In this document: positions 34,855-42,752 of the stretch, in pieces
Position numbering within the stretch: the first letter of the stretch is position 1
How the letters are laid out: each line of letters begins with the position of its first letter
Assembly: GCA_965214435.1 (NCBI GenBank)
Contig: OZ243960.1
Coordinates: forward strand, 2,480,001 to 2,544,000
Source: Rubrobacter_A sp965214435
GTDB lineage: Bacteria; Actinomycetota; Rubrobacteria; Rubrobacterales; Rubrobacteraceae
Reading direction: 5' to 3'
DNA length: 64,000 bases
Notes under the pieces: generated by a model
Told to the model about the DNA's origin: nothing
Seen by the model: only the letters and a program-made list of their open reading frames with translations
The model's database searches: none
Translations under genes and position numbers: made by a program

Positions 34855-35229
34855 ATGATCGGCAAGATGCGGGGTGCGGGTTTTAAGGCGACGCCGCAGC
34901 GCATAGCGGTCCTTGAGGCGCTAAACGAGGAGCAGCACCAGAGCATAGGTGAGTTGCGTGAACGCTGCCCGCAGGTAGGCCTGGTCACCGTCTACCGGAC
35001 GTTAGACCTCTTGATGGAGCGGGGATTGGTGCGGAGGTTGGATCTCGGCGACGGCCCGCGCTACGAGTTGGCAGAGAACCATCATCACCACATGATCTGT
35101 GAGTCCTGCGGGGACATTACGGAGTTTGACGAATGCCCGTTTGACCCCGCGCGCCTGCCTCCAGACTCTGCTTTCGAGGTCAACTCCCACAGCGTCGAAG
35201 TCTACGGCCGGTGCGCTGTATGCAAGTAG
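34855..35229 (+). CDS. Fur-family metalloregulator (probably Zur)
   Basis: A 124-residue Fur-family repressor. The winged-helix part contains TPQRIAVLEALNEEQH and the DNA-recognition helix (GLVTVYRTLDLLMERGLVRR), followed by the metal-binding HHHHMICESCGD-type region and the C-terminal Cys pair CAVCK. Two Cys-x2-Cys pairs (CESC, CAVC) build the structural zinc site. The context, immediately before znuA-znuC-znuB, makes zinc-responsive Zur the best guess. ATG 34855 is the first standard start, but its ribosome binding site is only two bases away; an in-frame CTG at 34840 with GAAAGG at seven bases is a rival. Confidence 0.85.
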   Translation: MIGKMRGAGFKATPQRIAVLEALNEEQHQSIGELRERCPQVGLVTVYRTLDLLMERGLVRRLDLGDGPRYELAENHHHHMICESCGDITEFDECPFDPARLPPDSAFEVNSHSVEVYGRCAVCK

Positions 35230-35254
35230 AAGACCCTTTTTCTTCGCACCGCGA

Positions 35255-35269
35255 TGAAAATTTTTTCCA
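35255..35269 (+). promoter_or_regulatory. Fur/Zur-family operator, second copy
   Basis: TGAAAATTTTTTCCA matches the first box (reverse complement TGAAAATTTTTGTCA) at 13 of 15 positions. It lies between the regulator stop and the znuA start, near the AGGAGG, so it may mark an internal promoter or a roadblock site for znuA-specific control. Confidence 0.6.
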
Positions 35270-35284
35270 ACTAGGAGGTAGCTG

Positions 35285-36352
35285 GTGAGACGGATCCGGA
35301 CGCTAATGATTCTGGGGCTCGTGGCGATCCTCGTAGCCGGGTGTGGCGGAACCGGGGACGAAGGCGGGGCGGATGCCGGGTCCGGAGAGAAGGTGCAGGT
35401 AGCGGCGACCTTACCCTTTGTAGGTGACATGGTTCGGGAGGTGGGCGGTGATAGAGTCGAAGTCTCGACCATAATTAGTCCGGGGGACGAGGTTCACACC
35501 TTCCAGCCCAGCCCCTCTGATGCACAGAAGGTCTCCGAAGCCCAGGTGGTCTTCGAGAACGGGCTCGGCCTGGAGCAGTGGCTGGACGATCTCGTAGAGA
35601 GTGCCGGCAATGGTGACGCAACCGTCGTAGAGCTCTCCCAAGGCTTGAAACCCATAGAAGGCGGTGAACAGCACGGGGATCACGAGGAAGGCTCTAGCGA
35701 ACACGGCCAGGAGAATCACCAGGAAGGGAGTACGCACGAGGAGCACGAACACGGAGGCACGCACGAGGAGCATGGAGAAGAAGGCTCCCAAGAGCACGCT
35801 GGGGAAGGCCACAGCTACGCGGAGGGCAACCCGCACTTCTGGCTCTCCGTACCGAACGCCCAGCACTACGTAGAAAACGCGCGGGACGCGCTCGTCGAGG
35901 CTGACCCGGAGGGAGCCGAGCGGTACGAAGCCAACGCCGAAGACTACCTGGCGGAGCTAGAAGATCTCGACGGCTACATAAGGGAGCAAGTCGAGGCCAT
36001 ACCCGAGGAGAACCGCAAGCTGGTAACTTTCCACGATGGCTTTCCGTACTTCGCGGAAGAATACGGATTTGAGCTGGTAGGGGTCATTCTGCAGAACCCC
36101 AACGCGGAGGCTTCGAGCCGGGAAGTGGCCGATCTGACCCGGGAGGTGCAGGAGCAGAACGTGCCGGCCATCTTTACCGAGCCGCAGTTCAACTCTGGGC
36201 TTGCGGACACCATAGCACAGGAGACCGGCGTCGAAGTCCACCCGCTCTACGCCACCTTCGTGCAAAAGGGCGGTATCGTAGAACAAGATATAGACAGCTA
36301 CGAGGAGATGATGCGGGCGAACGCCGATAACATGGTAGAAGGACTCGGTTAA
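35285..36352 (+). CDS. znuA: zinc ABC transporter substrate-binding lipoprotein, His-rich
   Basis: A 355-residue cluster-9 metal-binding protein. The lipobox AILVAGCGG (Cys near 21) follows a basic start. The metal site includes the first His in DEVHTFQPSPSD near 72, the loop H in NPHFWLS and the late YFAEEYG and FTEPQF regions. Between residues about 120 and 175 is a long His/Glu/Gly-rich loop (many HEEHEHGG units), typical of zinc carriers and storing or capturing Zn2+. GTG 35285 is the start, behind AGGAGG. The Fur-family box and regulator upstream support zinc regulation. Confidence 0.9.
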   Translation: MRRIRTLMILGLVAILVAGCGGTGDEGGADAGSGEKVQVAATLPFVGDMVREVGGDRVEVSTIISPGDEVHTFQPSPSDAQKVSEAQVVFENGLGLEQWLDDLVESAGNGDATVVELSQGLKPIEGGEQHGDHEEGSSEHGQENHQEGSTHEEHEHGGTHEEHGEEGSQEHAGEGHSYAEGNPHFWLSVPNAQHYVENARDALVEADPEGAERYEANAEDYLAELEDLDGYIREQVEAIPEENRKLVTFHDGFPYFAEEYGFELVGVILQNPNAEASSREVADLTREVQEQNVPAIFTEPQFNSGLADTIAQETGVEVHPLYATFVQKGGIVEQDIDSYEEMMRANADNMVEGLG

Positions 36353-36354
36353 TA

Positions 36355-37128
36355 GTGTCTGAAGTTGCTCTTGCAACGAGGGGTCTGAGCTTCGCGTACG
36401 GCGGCGGGCAGCGTGCTCTGGAAGACATAACGCTAGAGGTGCCCCGGGGCTCGATGGTCGGGATCATAGGCCCCAACGGCGGAGGAAAAAGCACCCTGAT
36501 AAAGGCCCTGCTAGGGTTGGTCGATCCGCAACGGGGCGCGGTCGAAGTCCTGGGCCAGCCTGTAAAGCGCCGGCTGCGCCGGCTGGTAGGTTACGTGCCC
36601 CAGCAGGGCGACGTGGACTTGAGCTTTCCAGTCAGCGTCCTGGACGTGGTTCTCATGGGCCGGGTGCCCTCCCTCAAACCGTTTCGTCGGTTCACGGGGC
36701 ACGACCGGGAGCTTGCGGGAGAGGCTTTGGAGGTAGTCGGCATGAAGGATTATGCCGACGCTCCTATCGGCGATCTCTCCGGCGGCCAGCAGCAGCGGGT
36801 GTTTCTAGCCCGGGCCCTGGCCCAGGAGGCAGAGGTTTTGCTTCTGGACGAGCCGGTGTCGGGGGTGGACGCCCCCTCGCAACACGAGGTGTTCGGGTTG
36901 TTACGCCGGCTGCAGGAAAAGGGCAAGACCGTCCTCCTCACCTCCCACGATCTCTCCGCTGTAAACGAGCGCTTCGACCTCGCTTTGCTCCTCAACCGGC
37001 GGGTGGTTGCCTTCGGCACACCGGAGCAGGTTTTTACCCAAGAGCGCCTGAACGAAGCCTATGGCGGGCGTCTCAAGGTGCTCAAGATAGGGGACGAGAT
37101 GGTGGCCGTGGATGAAAACCTTGGCTGA
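36355..37128 (+). CDS. znuC: metal ABC transporter ATP-binding protein
   Basis: A 257-residue ATPase. Walker A GPNGGGKSTLIKALL lies near residue 39, signature LSGGQQQRVFLARALAQ near 139, Walker B VLLLDEPVSGVD and the H-loop SHDLSAV. It matches ZnuC/MntA-type ATPases for Zn2+ or Mn2+. It starts with GTG two bases after znuA and overlaps the permease by 17 bases, so stoichiometric translation is likely. Confidence 0.92.
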   Translation: MSEVALATRGLSFAYGGGQRALEDITLEVPRGSMVGIIGPNGGGKSTLIKALLGLVDPQRGAVEVLGQPVKRRLRRLVGYVPQQGDVDLSFPVSVLDVVLMGRVPSLKPFRRFTGHDRELAGEALEVVGMKDYADAPIGDLSGGQQQRVFLARALAQEAEVLLLDEPVSGVDAPSQHEVFGLLRRLQEKGKTVLLTSHDLSAVNERFDLALLLNRRVVAFGTPEQVFTQERLNEAYGGRLKVLKIGDEMVAVDENLG

Positions 37129-37954
37129 GTACCTGCTGGAGCCGCTCCAGTTTGGGTTTATGCAGCGGGGTCTTCTGGCCTCGGTGCTGGTCGCCATTAT
37201 CTGCGGGTTGCTAGGAAGCTTCGTGGTGCTCAAGGGGCTGGCGTTTATCGGCGATGCCCTGGCGCACGCCAGCTTCGGCGGGGTCGCGCTGGCCTTCGTT
37301 CTGGGCACCAACATTTACCTGGGGGCCTTTGTTTTTGCAATCGCGACGGCTTTAGGTATCGGGGTTGTAACGCGGCGCGGAAGGGTCAGGAGCGACACGG
37401 CCATAGGCATTCTCTTCTCTGGAACCTTCGCCTTTGGGATACTGCTCATAAGCGGGGTCGAAGGCTACACTATAGACCTTTTCGGGTACCTCTTCGGAGA
37501 CGTTCTCTCGATAAGCGGGACGGACCTCTGGACCATTGCGGGCCTGGGCTCACTGGTACTCGCGCTGGTGATCGCGTTCTACCGGCAGTTGCTGTTCGTG
37601 GCCTTTGATCCCACGGTCGCGGAGGCTTCGGGGATACCCGCCGGGGCGCTCAACTACCTGCTTCTGGGACTTCTCGGGGCGACCATAGTTATTTCTATCC
37701 AGGCTGTCGGGATAGTTCTGGTCATCTCTCTGCTGGTCACCCCGGCGGCGACGGCGTACCTCCTCACCAAGAGGTTTCACCACATGATCCTGGCCGGCAT
37801 GGGCTTCGGAAGCATCTCGGCGCTTCTTGGGATTTACCTCTCTTACTACCTAGACGTTGCCTCCGGCGCGGCCATCATCCTCGTCGCCACGGCCATCTTC
37901 TTCGTGACCCTCGCTGTTACCGGCCGCACGCGCAAGCTAGCAGAAACTCCGTAG
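37112..37954 (+). CDS. znuB: metal ABC transporter permease (ABC-3 family)
   Basis: A 280-residue permease with about nine transmembrane segments. Typical ABC-3 motifs are GLAFIGDALAHASFGGVAL near 45-60, the conserved FDPTVAEASGIP and the late LLVTPAATAYLLT. The C-terminal segment ends in GIYLSYYLDVASGAAIILVA, a stretch also present in the fragment at 41862-41996. It completes the znuACB transporter. Its end is 50 bases from the convergent second permease. Confidence 0.93.
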   Translation: MKTLAEYLLEPLQFGFMQRGLLASVLVAIICGLLGSFVVLKGLAFIGDALAHASFGGVALAFVLGTNIYLGAFVFAIATALGIGVVTRRGRVRSDTAIGILFSGTFAFGILLISGVEGYTIDLFGYLFGDVLSISGTDLWTIAGLGSLVLALVIAFYRQLLFVAFDPTVAEASGIPAGALNYLLLGLLGATIVISIQAVGIVLVISLLVTPAATAYLLTKRFHHMILAGMGFGSISALLGIYLSYYLDVASGAAIILVATAIFFVTLAVTGRTRKLAETP

Positions 37955-38003
37955 ACCCTGCACGGCCGCCGGACTGCAGTTCGCGGGGTGATGATGCCGA
38001 CCT

Positions 38004-38825
38004 TTATTTCCACGGAGAGAGCTTCGTACGATGGCGAGCCCACGCGACGCCGAAGAACAGGGTGCAGGTAAGAACGATGGCTGGTCCCGAAGCGATGTCG
38101 AGGTAGTAGGAGGCGTAGAGCCCGGCGAAGCCCGAGAGGACGGCTATGGCGGAGGCGATAGCCATCATGCGGGAGATGCTGGAGGTGACCAGGGAGGCGG
38201 CAGCCGCCGGCGTAATGAGGAGCGCGGCCACGAGCACCACGCCGACGGCCTGGATGCCGGCGACCACCGTGAGCGCCAAAAGTATCAGTAACCCGTAGCG
38301 TACCCGGTCCGCGTTCAGGCCGATAACCCGGGCGTGGGTTGGGTCGAACGAGGTCAGCTCCAGCTCTTTGTGGAACAGGAACAGGGTCAGGAGCACGACG
38401 AAGACGAGGACGGCGAGCAGCCCGAGGTCCGAGCTGGTGATCCCCAGGACGTCGCTGAAGAGGATGCCCGAGAGGTCCCGGAAAGAATCCGTGGTGCTCA
38501 TCATGGCGATGCCCAGGGCGAACAGGGCGGTAAACGCCACCCCGATGGCGGTGTCCTCTTTGAGGGTTTGGTCTCGCGAGAGCCGGCCGATGCCGAGCAC
38601 CGTGATCAGGCCGGCGATGACGGCCCCGATCAGGAGGCTCCACCCGAGCAGGTACGCGCCCACGATGCCGGGCAAGACCGTATGAGCCAGCGCGTCTCCC
38701 AGAAAGGCCATCCCCCGCAGCACTACGTACACGCCTAGAGCCGAGCAGGCCACCCCGATCAGGACCGCCGCCGTCAGCCCGATCTGCATGAAGGTATATC
38801 CCAGCGGCTCTGTCAGCCGGCCCAA
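38004..38825 (-). CDS. second metal ABC permease (orphaned)
   Basis: A 273-residue ABC-3 permease, clearly related to but different in detail from the znuB at 37112. It has the conserved GMAFLGDALAHTVLPG, FDPTHARVIGLNA and LLITPAAAASLVT motifs. No frame defect is seen. Its ATPase and binding-protein partners upstream on the same strand are broken, so it may no longer be part of a working transporter unless it uses another ATPase. It converges with the intact znuB. Confidence 0.85.
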   Translation of the reverse strand: MGRLTEPLGYTFMQIGLTAAVLIGVACSALGVYVVLRGMAFLGDALAHTVLPGIVGAYLLGWSLLIGAVIAGLITVLGIGRLSRDQTLKEDTAIGVAFTALFALGIAMMSTTDSFRDLSGILFSDVLGITSSDLGLLAVLVFVVLLTLFLFHKELELTSFDPTHARVIGLNADRVRYGLLILLALTVVAGIQAVGVVLVAALLITPAAAASLVTSSISRMMAIASAIAVLSGFAGLYASYYLDIASGPAIVLTCTLFFGVAWARHRTKLSPWK

Positions 38826-39376
38826 GCCGCCTCCTCCCGGTAGTCGGTCCCGACGAACGTCCCGTGCTCTGGCTCCGACAGCCTGCCGTCCTTCAGGTAC
38901 AGCACGCCGTCGAACTCTTCCGCGAGCCGCTCCAGGTCGTGGGTTGCGACCACGAGCGTCTTGCCCCTGGCCCGCAACTCTTCCAGGACGTCGAAGACCA
39001 CCCCCTGAGTGCTGGCGTCAACCGCCGCAAGCGGCTCGTCTAGGAGGAGCAGGTCGGACTCCTGGGCCAGGGCGCGGGCGAGGAGCGCCCGCTGCTGCTG
39101 GCCGCCGGAGAGTTCGCCGATCTGCCGCCCGGCAAGGTCGAGGATGCCGAGGCGTTCCATGACCCGATCCGAGATCTCGCGGTCTTGTGCGCCCGGACGC
39201 CGCAGCCAGCCGAGGTGGACGTAGCGCCCGCCGAGGACGAGCCTGCGGACGCTGATCGGGAACCGCCAGTCTATGTCTCCCCGCTGGGGCAGGTAGGCTA
39301 CCCGGTGGTGGCAGGCGCCCACGGGCAGGCCATGCACCCGGACAAAACCGGAGCCCGGTTCCAGCAGGCCAGCCGC
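38813..39376 (-). pseudogene. metal ABC ATPase, 5'-deleted
   Basis: The frame retains the region just after Walker A (AAGLLEPGSGFVRVHGLP), the signature LSGGQQQRALLARALAQ, Walker B LLLLDEPLAAVD and the H-loop ATHDL, up to the stop. The whole beginning, including the P-loop G-x4-G-K-S/T, is missing, and this start lies exactly where the preceding frame becomes znuA sequence. Any protein from GTG 39337 would lack ATP binding. It overlaps the permease by 13 bases and is the 3' half of a fusion junction (see next entry). Confidence 0.88.
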
Positions 39377-39977
39377 GGACGTTCTCCACTATCACCACGG
39401 CGTTGTTGGGGTCTTGCCAGACGTGCGGATCGTGCTCGCCGTGTTCGTGGCCGTGCCCGTGGGAGCCTTTGTGGCCGTGTTCCCTATGCGTCTCTTCGCC
39501 TTCATGTTCGTGATCTTCGTGGGGGTCCCCTTCTTCGTGGGTCTTCTCGCCGTGGTCGTGACCTTCCTCCCCCTCATGATCTCCGTGCTCCTCGTGGCCG
39601 TGCTCACCGGCTTCTATGGGCTCTATGCCATCGCTAACCACCGCCCGCCGGGCGTCGGAGCCGGAGGACTCGTAGAGCTCGTCCAGCCAGCTCTCGAACT
39701 CGAGGCCGTTCTCGAAAACGAGGTCCGCGTCGGCCAGCGCCCGGCTGTCAGAAGGGCTGGCCTCGAAGGTGTGGGTGTCTTCTCCAGTGCCGACCATCGT
39801 GGTCAGACTCACGTTGTCGCCGGCCACGTTCTGGACCATGTCGCCCAGGATGCTATAGGTGGCTACTACACTCACCGGTCCATCGCTTTCTCCCTCTTGT
39901 CCGTCCCCACTTCCGCAGGCGCCGGCAGTGACGAGCGCGAGCAGTGTCAGAATCAGTACCTTAGTCCCCTTGATCAC
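39377..39977 (-). pseudogene. metal-binding protein (znuA type), 3'-deleted
   Basis: This has a lipoprotein signal (TLLALVTAGACG), the D-T-H-T-F metal His and a His-rich loop with many H-x-H units (about residues 125-180), and ends in HVWQDPNNAVVIVENVR, the point where family members continue for about 120 more residues. Instead the sequence continues in an unrelated frame that belongs to the ABC ATPase. The fusion stays open for about another 120 codons as antisense-like residues (WPAGTGLRFCPG...), but that part is not homologous. The join lies near 39372-39380, in CCGCGG. Confidence 0.88.
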
Positions 39978-40004
39978 GCTTGTTACCTTCTCATTGTCTT
40001 ATCT

Positions 40005-40274
40005 TCAGGTTCCTATTCGTTGTTCGCCGGCCGACGCAAACTCCTCCGCGACCAGGGCGTGATTGATAAAGTACGCGGCGTTAGCCCCCGAAGCAGCAGC
40101 GAAGATCACGCTCTGCACCGGGGTGCCGGCATCACCGGCGACATACACGCGCACCCGCCGCCGGCTACAGCCCAAGATCAGCGCGGCGCTCAGTCCGGCT
40201 GGCCCATCGCCCACGATGACTACGTCGAGGGTAGTATCGGCCTCATCGTGGCCGTTGGTTCTTGTTACGTTCAT
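40005..40274 (-). pseudogene. FAD-dependent oxidoreductase (thioredoxin reductase-like), internally deleted
   Basis: The first part, DVVIVGDGPAGLSAALILG, is the FAD-binding GxGxxG strand-turn, and the second, VAGDAGTPVQSVIFAAASGANAAYFI, is the C-terminal FAD-contacting helix that normally sits about 230 residues later. They are joined directly near SRRRVRVY, giving 90 residues instead of about 310. NAD-binding and any redox Cys pair are missing. ATG 40274 has AGGAG seven bases before it. The join is in frame, so the rest of the protein may still be made, but it cannot be a working reductase. Confidence 0.82.
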
Positions 40275-40379
40275 GGGTTGACTCCTCAAAATAAGCCCGG
40301 ATCGTGGACCGTATTCGTGAACCGCCCCTTTGCGGATGTCAGTTTCAGACCGGACGCCCGTGGCTGGATGCCGCGTTTC

Positions 40380-40580
40380 CTAATCCCCGGCTACTACGAT
40401 CTGAACACCCGGAGACCCGCCGCAGGCATGGCACCCGCCGCCGTAGAGGGTCCAGTAGACGATCCTCATTTCGCCCTCCGTGAGCGGCTCGCCGCGGTCG
40501 TGCTTCGCCAGGGCAACCTCGATGCGTTTCTTTACCGCCGCCGACCTCTCGGGCGTCGGGGGCTTGCTCTTTAAACTCAT
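40380..40580 (-). CDS. small protein with C-terminal Cys pair (66 aa)
   Basis: A 66-residue protein with a Lys/Arg-rich helix in the middle (KKRIEVALAKHDRGE) and GGGCHACGGSPG near the end, which could bind a metal ion or form a disulfide. It overlaps the next gene by four bases (ATGA). It lies in the decaying metal locus, so it might itself be a remnant. No family is recognised. Confidence 0.45.
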   Translation of the reverse strand: MSLKSKPPTPERSAAVKKRIEVALAKHDRGEPLTEGEMRIVYWTLYGGGCHACGGSPGVQIVVAGD

Positions 40581-40852
40581 GGCGCCTCCGGTACGGTCAC
40601 GGTGCCGTCCTCACAGCTCGCCGCGAGCCGGCGGCCGCCGACCAGGCGAGCTCGGCGACGGCGCTCCCAAAGTTCTCCAGCGACGCGAGGAACCTCGGAC
40701 GTCGGCTTGTGCAACCTGTACTGCTGCGGGTCGTCCAGGGTCACGACATTCGTCTCGACCGAAGGACATCCGGGTTCGCTACACCGCAACTCCATCACCG
40801 CTACCCCCTCCGGCAAACCGAACGCCCGTATGACCCGGCTTTTGATCTCCAC
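40577..40852 (-). CDS. conserved-looking small protein (91 aa)
   Basis: A 91-residue protein with a Cys pair in LRCSEPGCPSVET, a region similar to short actinobacterial proteins that share the pattern EPGCPxVET, followed by a strand-like VVTLDD and R/L/H/K residues. The last 30 residues are Arg-rich and then polar. No known function. It is the first of a two-gene minus-strand pair and faces the second Fur gene across a 106-base region with a Fur-type palindrome. Confidence 0.5.
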   Translation of the reverse strand: MEIKSRVIRAFGLPEGVAVMELRCSEPGCPSVETNVVTLDDPQQYRLHKPTSEVPRVAGELWERRRRARLVGGRRLAASCEDGTVTVPEAP

Positions 40853-40925
40853 TGACCACCCCGGTCCGAAGATCCCACTCCTAACAGCCCACTTATGCCC
40901 AAAACCAACCTTCCGTCTCCCGTAT

Positions 40926-40943
40926 TTGAGAATATGATATCAA
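40926..40943. promoter_or_regulatory. possible Fur-family box between divergent genes
   Basis: TTGAGAATATGATATCAA is an 18-bp imperfect palindrome with TTGA/TCAA ends. It sits between the small-protein pair (minus) and the second Fur gene (plus), upstream of a TTGTCA / TAATGT pair at 40966-40993. Autoregulation is plausible. Confidence 0.45.
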
Positions 40944-41006
40944 TAAGTACACCGGGAGTTGATCGTTGTCAAGGTTAGAAGCCGCTGTAATGTTAGAATG
41001 TACGGT

Positions 41007-41390
41007 ATGAGTGGAATGCGGCGCACGAAACAAAGAGAAGCGATTATCAAAGAAGTGTTGGAGGCTGATGGGCCGCTGTCGGTGGCCGAGATCCATGCCC
41101 GGGCTAGCCGAATGGTCGAGGGGCTGGGGATTGCGACGGTCTACAGGAATGTCGGCGCTTTGCGCGAAGAGGGTATAGTAGTCGCGGTGCAGCTACCAGG
41201 TGAGGAGCCGCGGTACGAGCCCTCTGATCGGGGCCACCACCATCACTTTCGGTGCAGGCAGTGTGACCGGACCTTCGACTTGGATATTTGTCCGGTCGGC
41301 ATACCGACGGGAACGATGTTGCCCGGCGGCTACCGGGTTGAGGACCATAACCTCACGCTCTACGGGCAGTGCTCATCCTGCCTATCTTGA
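41007..41390 (+). CDS. second Fur-family regulator
   Basis: About 127 residues. A winged-helix domain (TKQREAIIKEVLE, then GIATVYRNVGALREEG) and a Fur metal-binding part, HHHHFRCRQCDRTFD plus YGQCSSC, are present. It is not a close match to the first Fur protein, so the metal may differ (Zn, Mn, Fe or peroxide sensing). ATG 41007 is chosen; TTGTCA-16 bp-TAATGT would start transcription near 41000, leaving almost no leader. ATG 40998 and 41016 are alternatives. It is next to the broken metal transport operon, which it may have controlled. Confidence 0.8.
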   Translation: MSGMRRTKQREAIIKEVLEADGPLSVAEIHARASRMVEGLGIATVYRNVGALREEGIVVAVQLPGEEPRYEPSDRGHHHHFRCRQCDRTFDLDICPVGIPTGTMLPGGYRVEDHNLTLYGQCSSCLS

Positions 41391-41396
41391 GTCGTA

Positions 41397-41861
41397 GACA
41401 GTTCTGGAATCCCGGTTTTTAGTCGAGGTGGCCGCAGTGAGTCTCTTGTGATGAGGAGATAGCACCGTGACAATAATAGAGCGCACTGTATACCCTCGTC
41501 TCGGCCGGAGCCCTTCTGTTTCCAAACTCTCCCGCCTCTATACCCCAGCCTTCCGTGAGCCCGACCTGATAGAGCGAACCATCTGCGGCGGTGAGGGCGG
41601 GCAACTCGTTTCCTGGTGATGCTCAAGAGCTTCCAGTGCCTCGGATATTTCCCGGTTCTAGAAAGATGTACCCGAGGGTGTGGTCTCTCATCTGCGCTCC
41701 CGACCAGGGCCTGCAAACGATACCCTGGCGGTGCTGCCACGCTCGCGCCAACGCTACCGGGATGCTATTCGCGAGTGCTTCGGCGTCAAAACCGTTCGGA
41801 GGCGACGCCCGGAGGCTGGCGGCGGGGGCCGAGGCAGCACAGACAATGGACAATCCCCCTG
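41397..41861 (-). other. rearranged stretch without a supportable gene
   Basis: About 465 bases between the second Fur gene and a znuB remnant. On the minus strand one reading frame is open from about 41853 to 41419 except for a single TGA at 41623-41625; its protein includes ALARAWQHRQGIVCRPW and LTAADGSLYQVGLTEGWGIE. It resembles coding sequence but matches no family I recognise. I treat it as a possible decayed gene, not a functional one. Confidence 0.3.
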
Positions 41862-41996
41862 TCCGGCATCTACCTCTCCTACTACCTCGACGTCGCCTCC
41901 GGGGCCGCCATTATCCTCTGTGCCACCGCGGTATTCTTCGTAGTGCTAGCTCTCAGCGGACGCGCCCGCAAGCTCTCGGACGCGCCGAAAAGTTAG
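41862..41996 (+). pseudogene. 3' tail of a third znuB-like permease gene
   Basis: The segment encodes SGIYLSYYLDVASGAAIILC then TAVFFVVLALSGRARKL and stop. The first 18 residues match the end of the znuB at 37112 nearly exactly and the rest is strongly similar. Nothing upstream fits the rest of a permease, so only the final helix and tail survive. It is on the plus strand, as is the intact copy. Confidence 0.85.
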
Positions 41997-42022
41997 CGCG
42001 GAGGACCAGGGGCGCTAGCAAC

Positions 42023-42727
42023 TTAAAATAGTGTTTGGATCTGCGGCAGGAATACAAACCAGATTGCTATGAGGCCGGCTTCAAGGCCGAGTAGCAGGGC
42101 CGCCGGAGCCAGGATCGCAAAGCGTTTCTGGGAGTAGACGCTACCGGCTATGACCGCGCCGAAGAGTGCGCCGCCGACGAGGCCGCCGACGTGGACGATG
42201 TTGCTCACGGCCGGTATCGAAGCCCCGATAAACAGGTTTATCAAGGTGATAATAACGAGCTGGCGGATCACCGGGTTCTGCATGGTGAACGTCCCGCGCC
42301 GCACCGTAAAACCGAGTATCCCACCGAGAAGGCCGAAGATGGCTCCCGAAGCCCCGACCGCTGGACTGCCGAACACCCCGAAGTACAGAAAGGCGATGCC
42401 GCCGGATACGCCGCTTATCAGATAGAGCGCGAAAAAGCGGTCCCGGCCGAAGACCTGCTCCGCGAAGGAGCCGAGGAAGTAGAGCGCCAGCATATTTACC
42501 GCGAGGTGGATAAAGCTCGCGTGCAGGAACATGCTGGTAACGAGCCTCCATAGCTCTCCCTGGCTCACGGCTTCGGGGAGTAGCCCTCCGGTTCCGATCA
42601 CCCCGGCGGGTTGTATCACCAGCGCCTCGGCCCACTGGGAACCGGCGCTCGCGGTTACGCCGACGAAGACCAGCACGTTCGCGAAGATCAGGGCGAACGT
42701 TACCGGCAGACGGGAGACGCTGTCCAA
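42023..42727 (-). CDS. rhomboid-family intramembrane serine protease
   Basis: A 234-residue polytopic protein with the rhomboid active site: the Ser motif GASGAIFGLLGG near 120 and the His motif HVGGLVGGALFG near 180, plus the early HASFIHLAVNML (oxyanion-related HxxxN). Such proteins cut membrane helices in signalling or quality control. TTG 42727 is the start. It lies alone. Confidence 0.92.
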   Translation of the reverse strand: MDSVSRLPVTFALIFANVLVFVGVTASAGSQWAEALVIQPAGVIGTGGLLPEAVSQGELWRLVTSMFLHASFIHLAVNMLALYFLGSFAEQVFGRDRFFALYLISGVSGGIAFLYFGVFGSPAVGASGAIFGLLGGILGFTVRRGTFTMQNPVIRQLVIITLINLFIGASIPAVSNIVHVGGLVGGALFGAVIAGSVYSQKRFAILAPAALLLGLEAGLIAIWFVFLPQIQTLF

Positions 42728-42752
42728 AACTGCTTTCTAGCCCGGAAGCGTT

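Noticed and set aside
39018..39376. The open frame continuing past the znuA junction as a real fusion protein
   Set aside because: After the join the residues are those of the ATPase gene read in the wrong frame; they show no homology, so no functional fusion is implied.
41419..41853. Interrupted minus-strand frame as a functional gene
   Set aside because: It is broken by TGA 41623-41625, has no convincing start and no recognised family; kept only as a possible relic.
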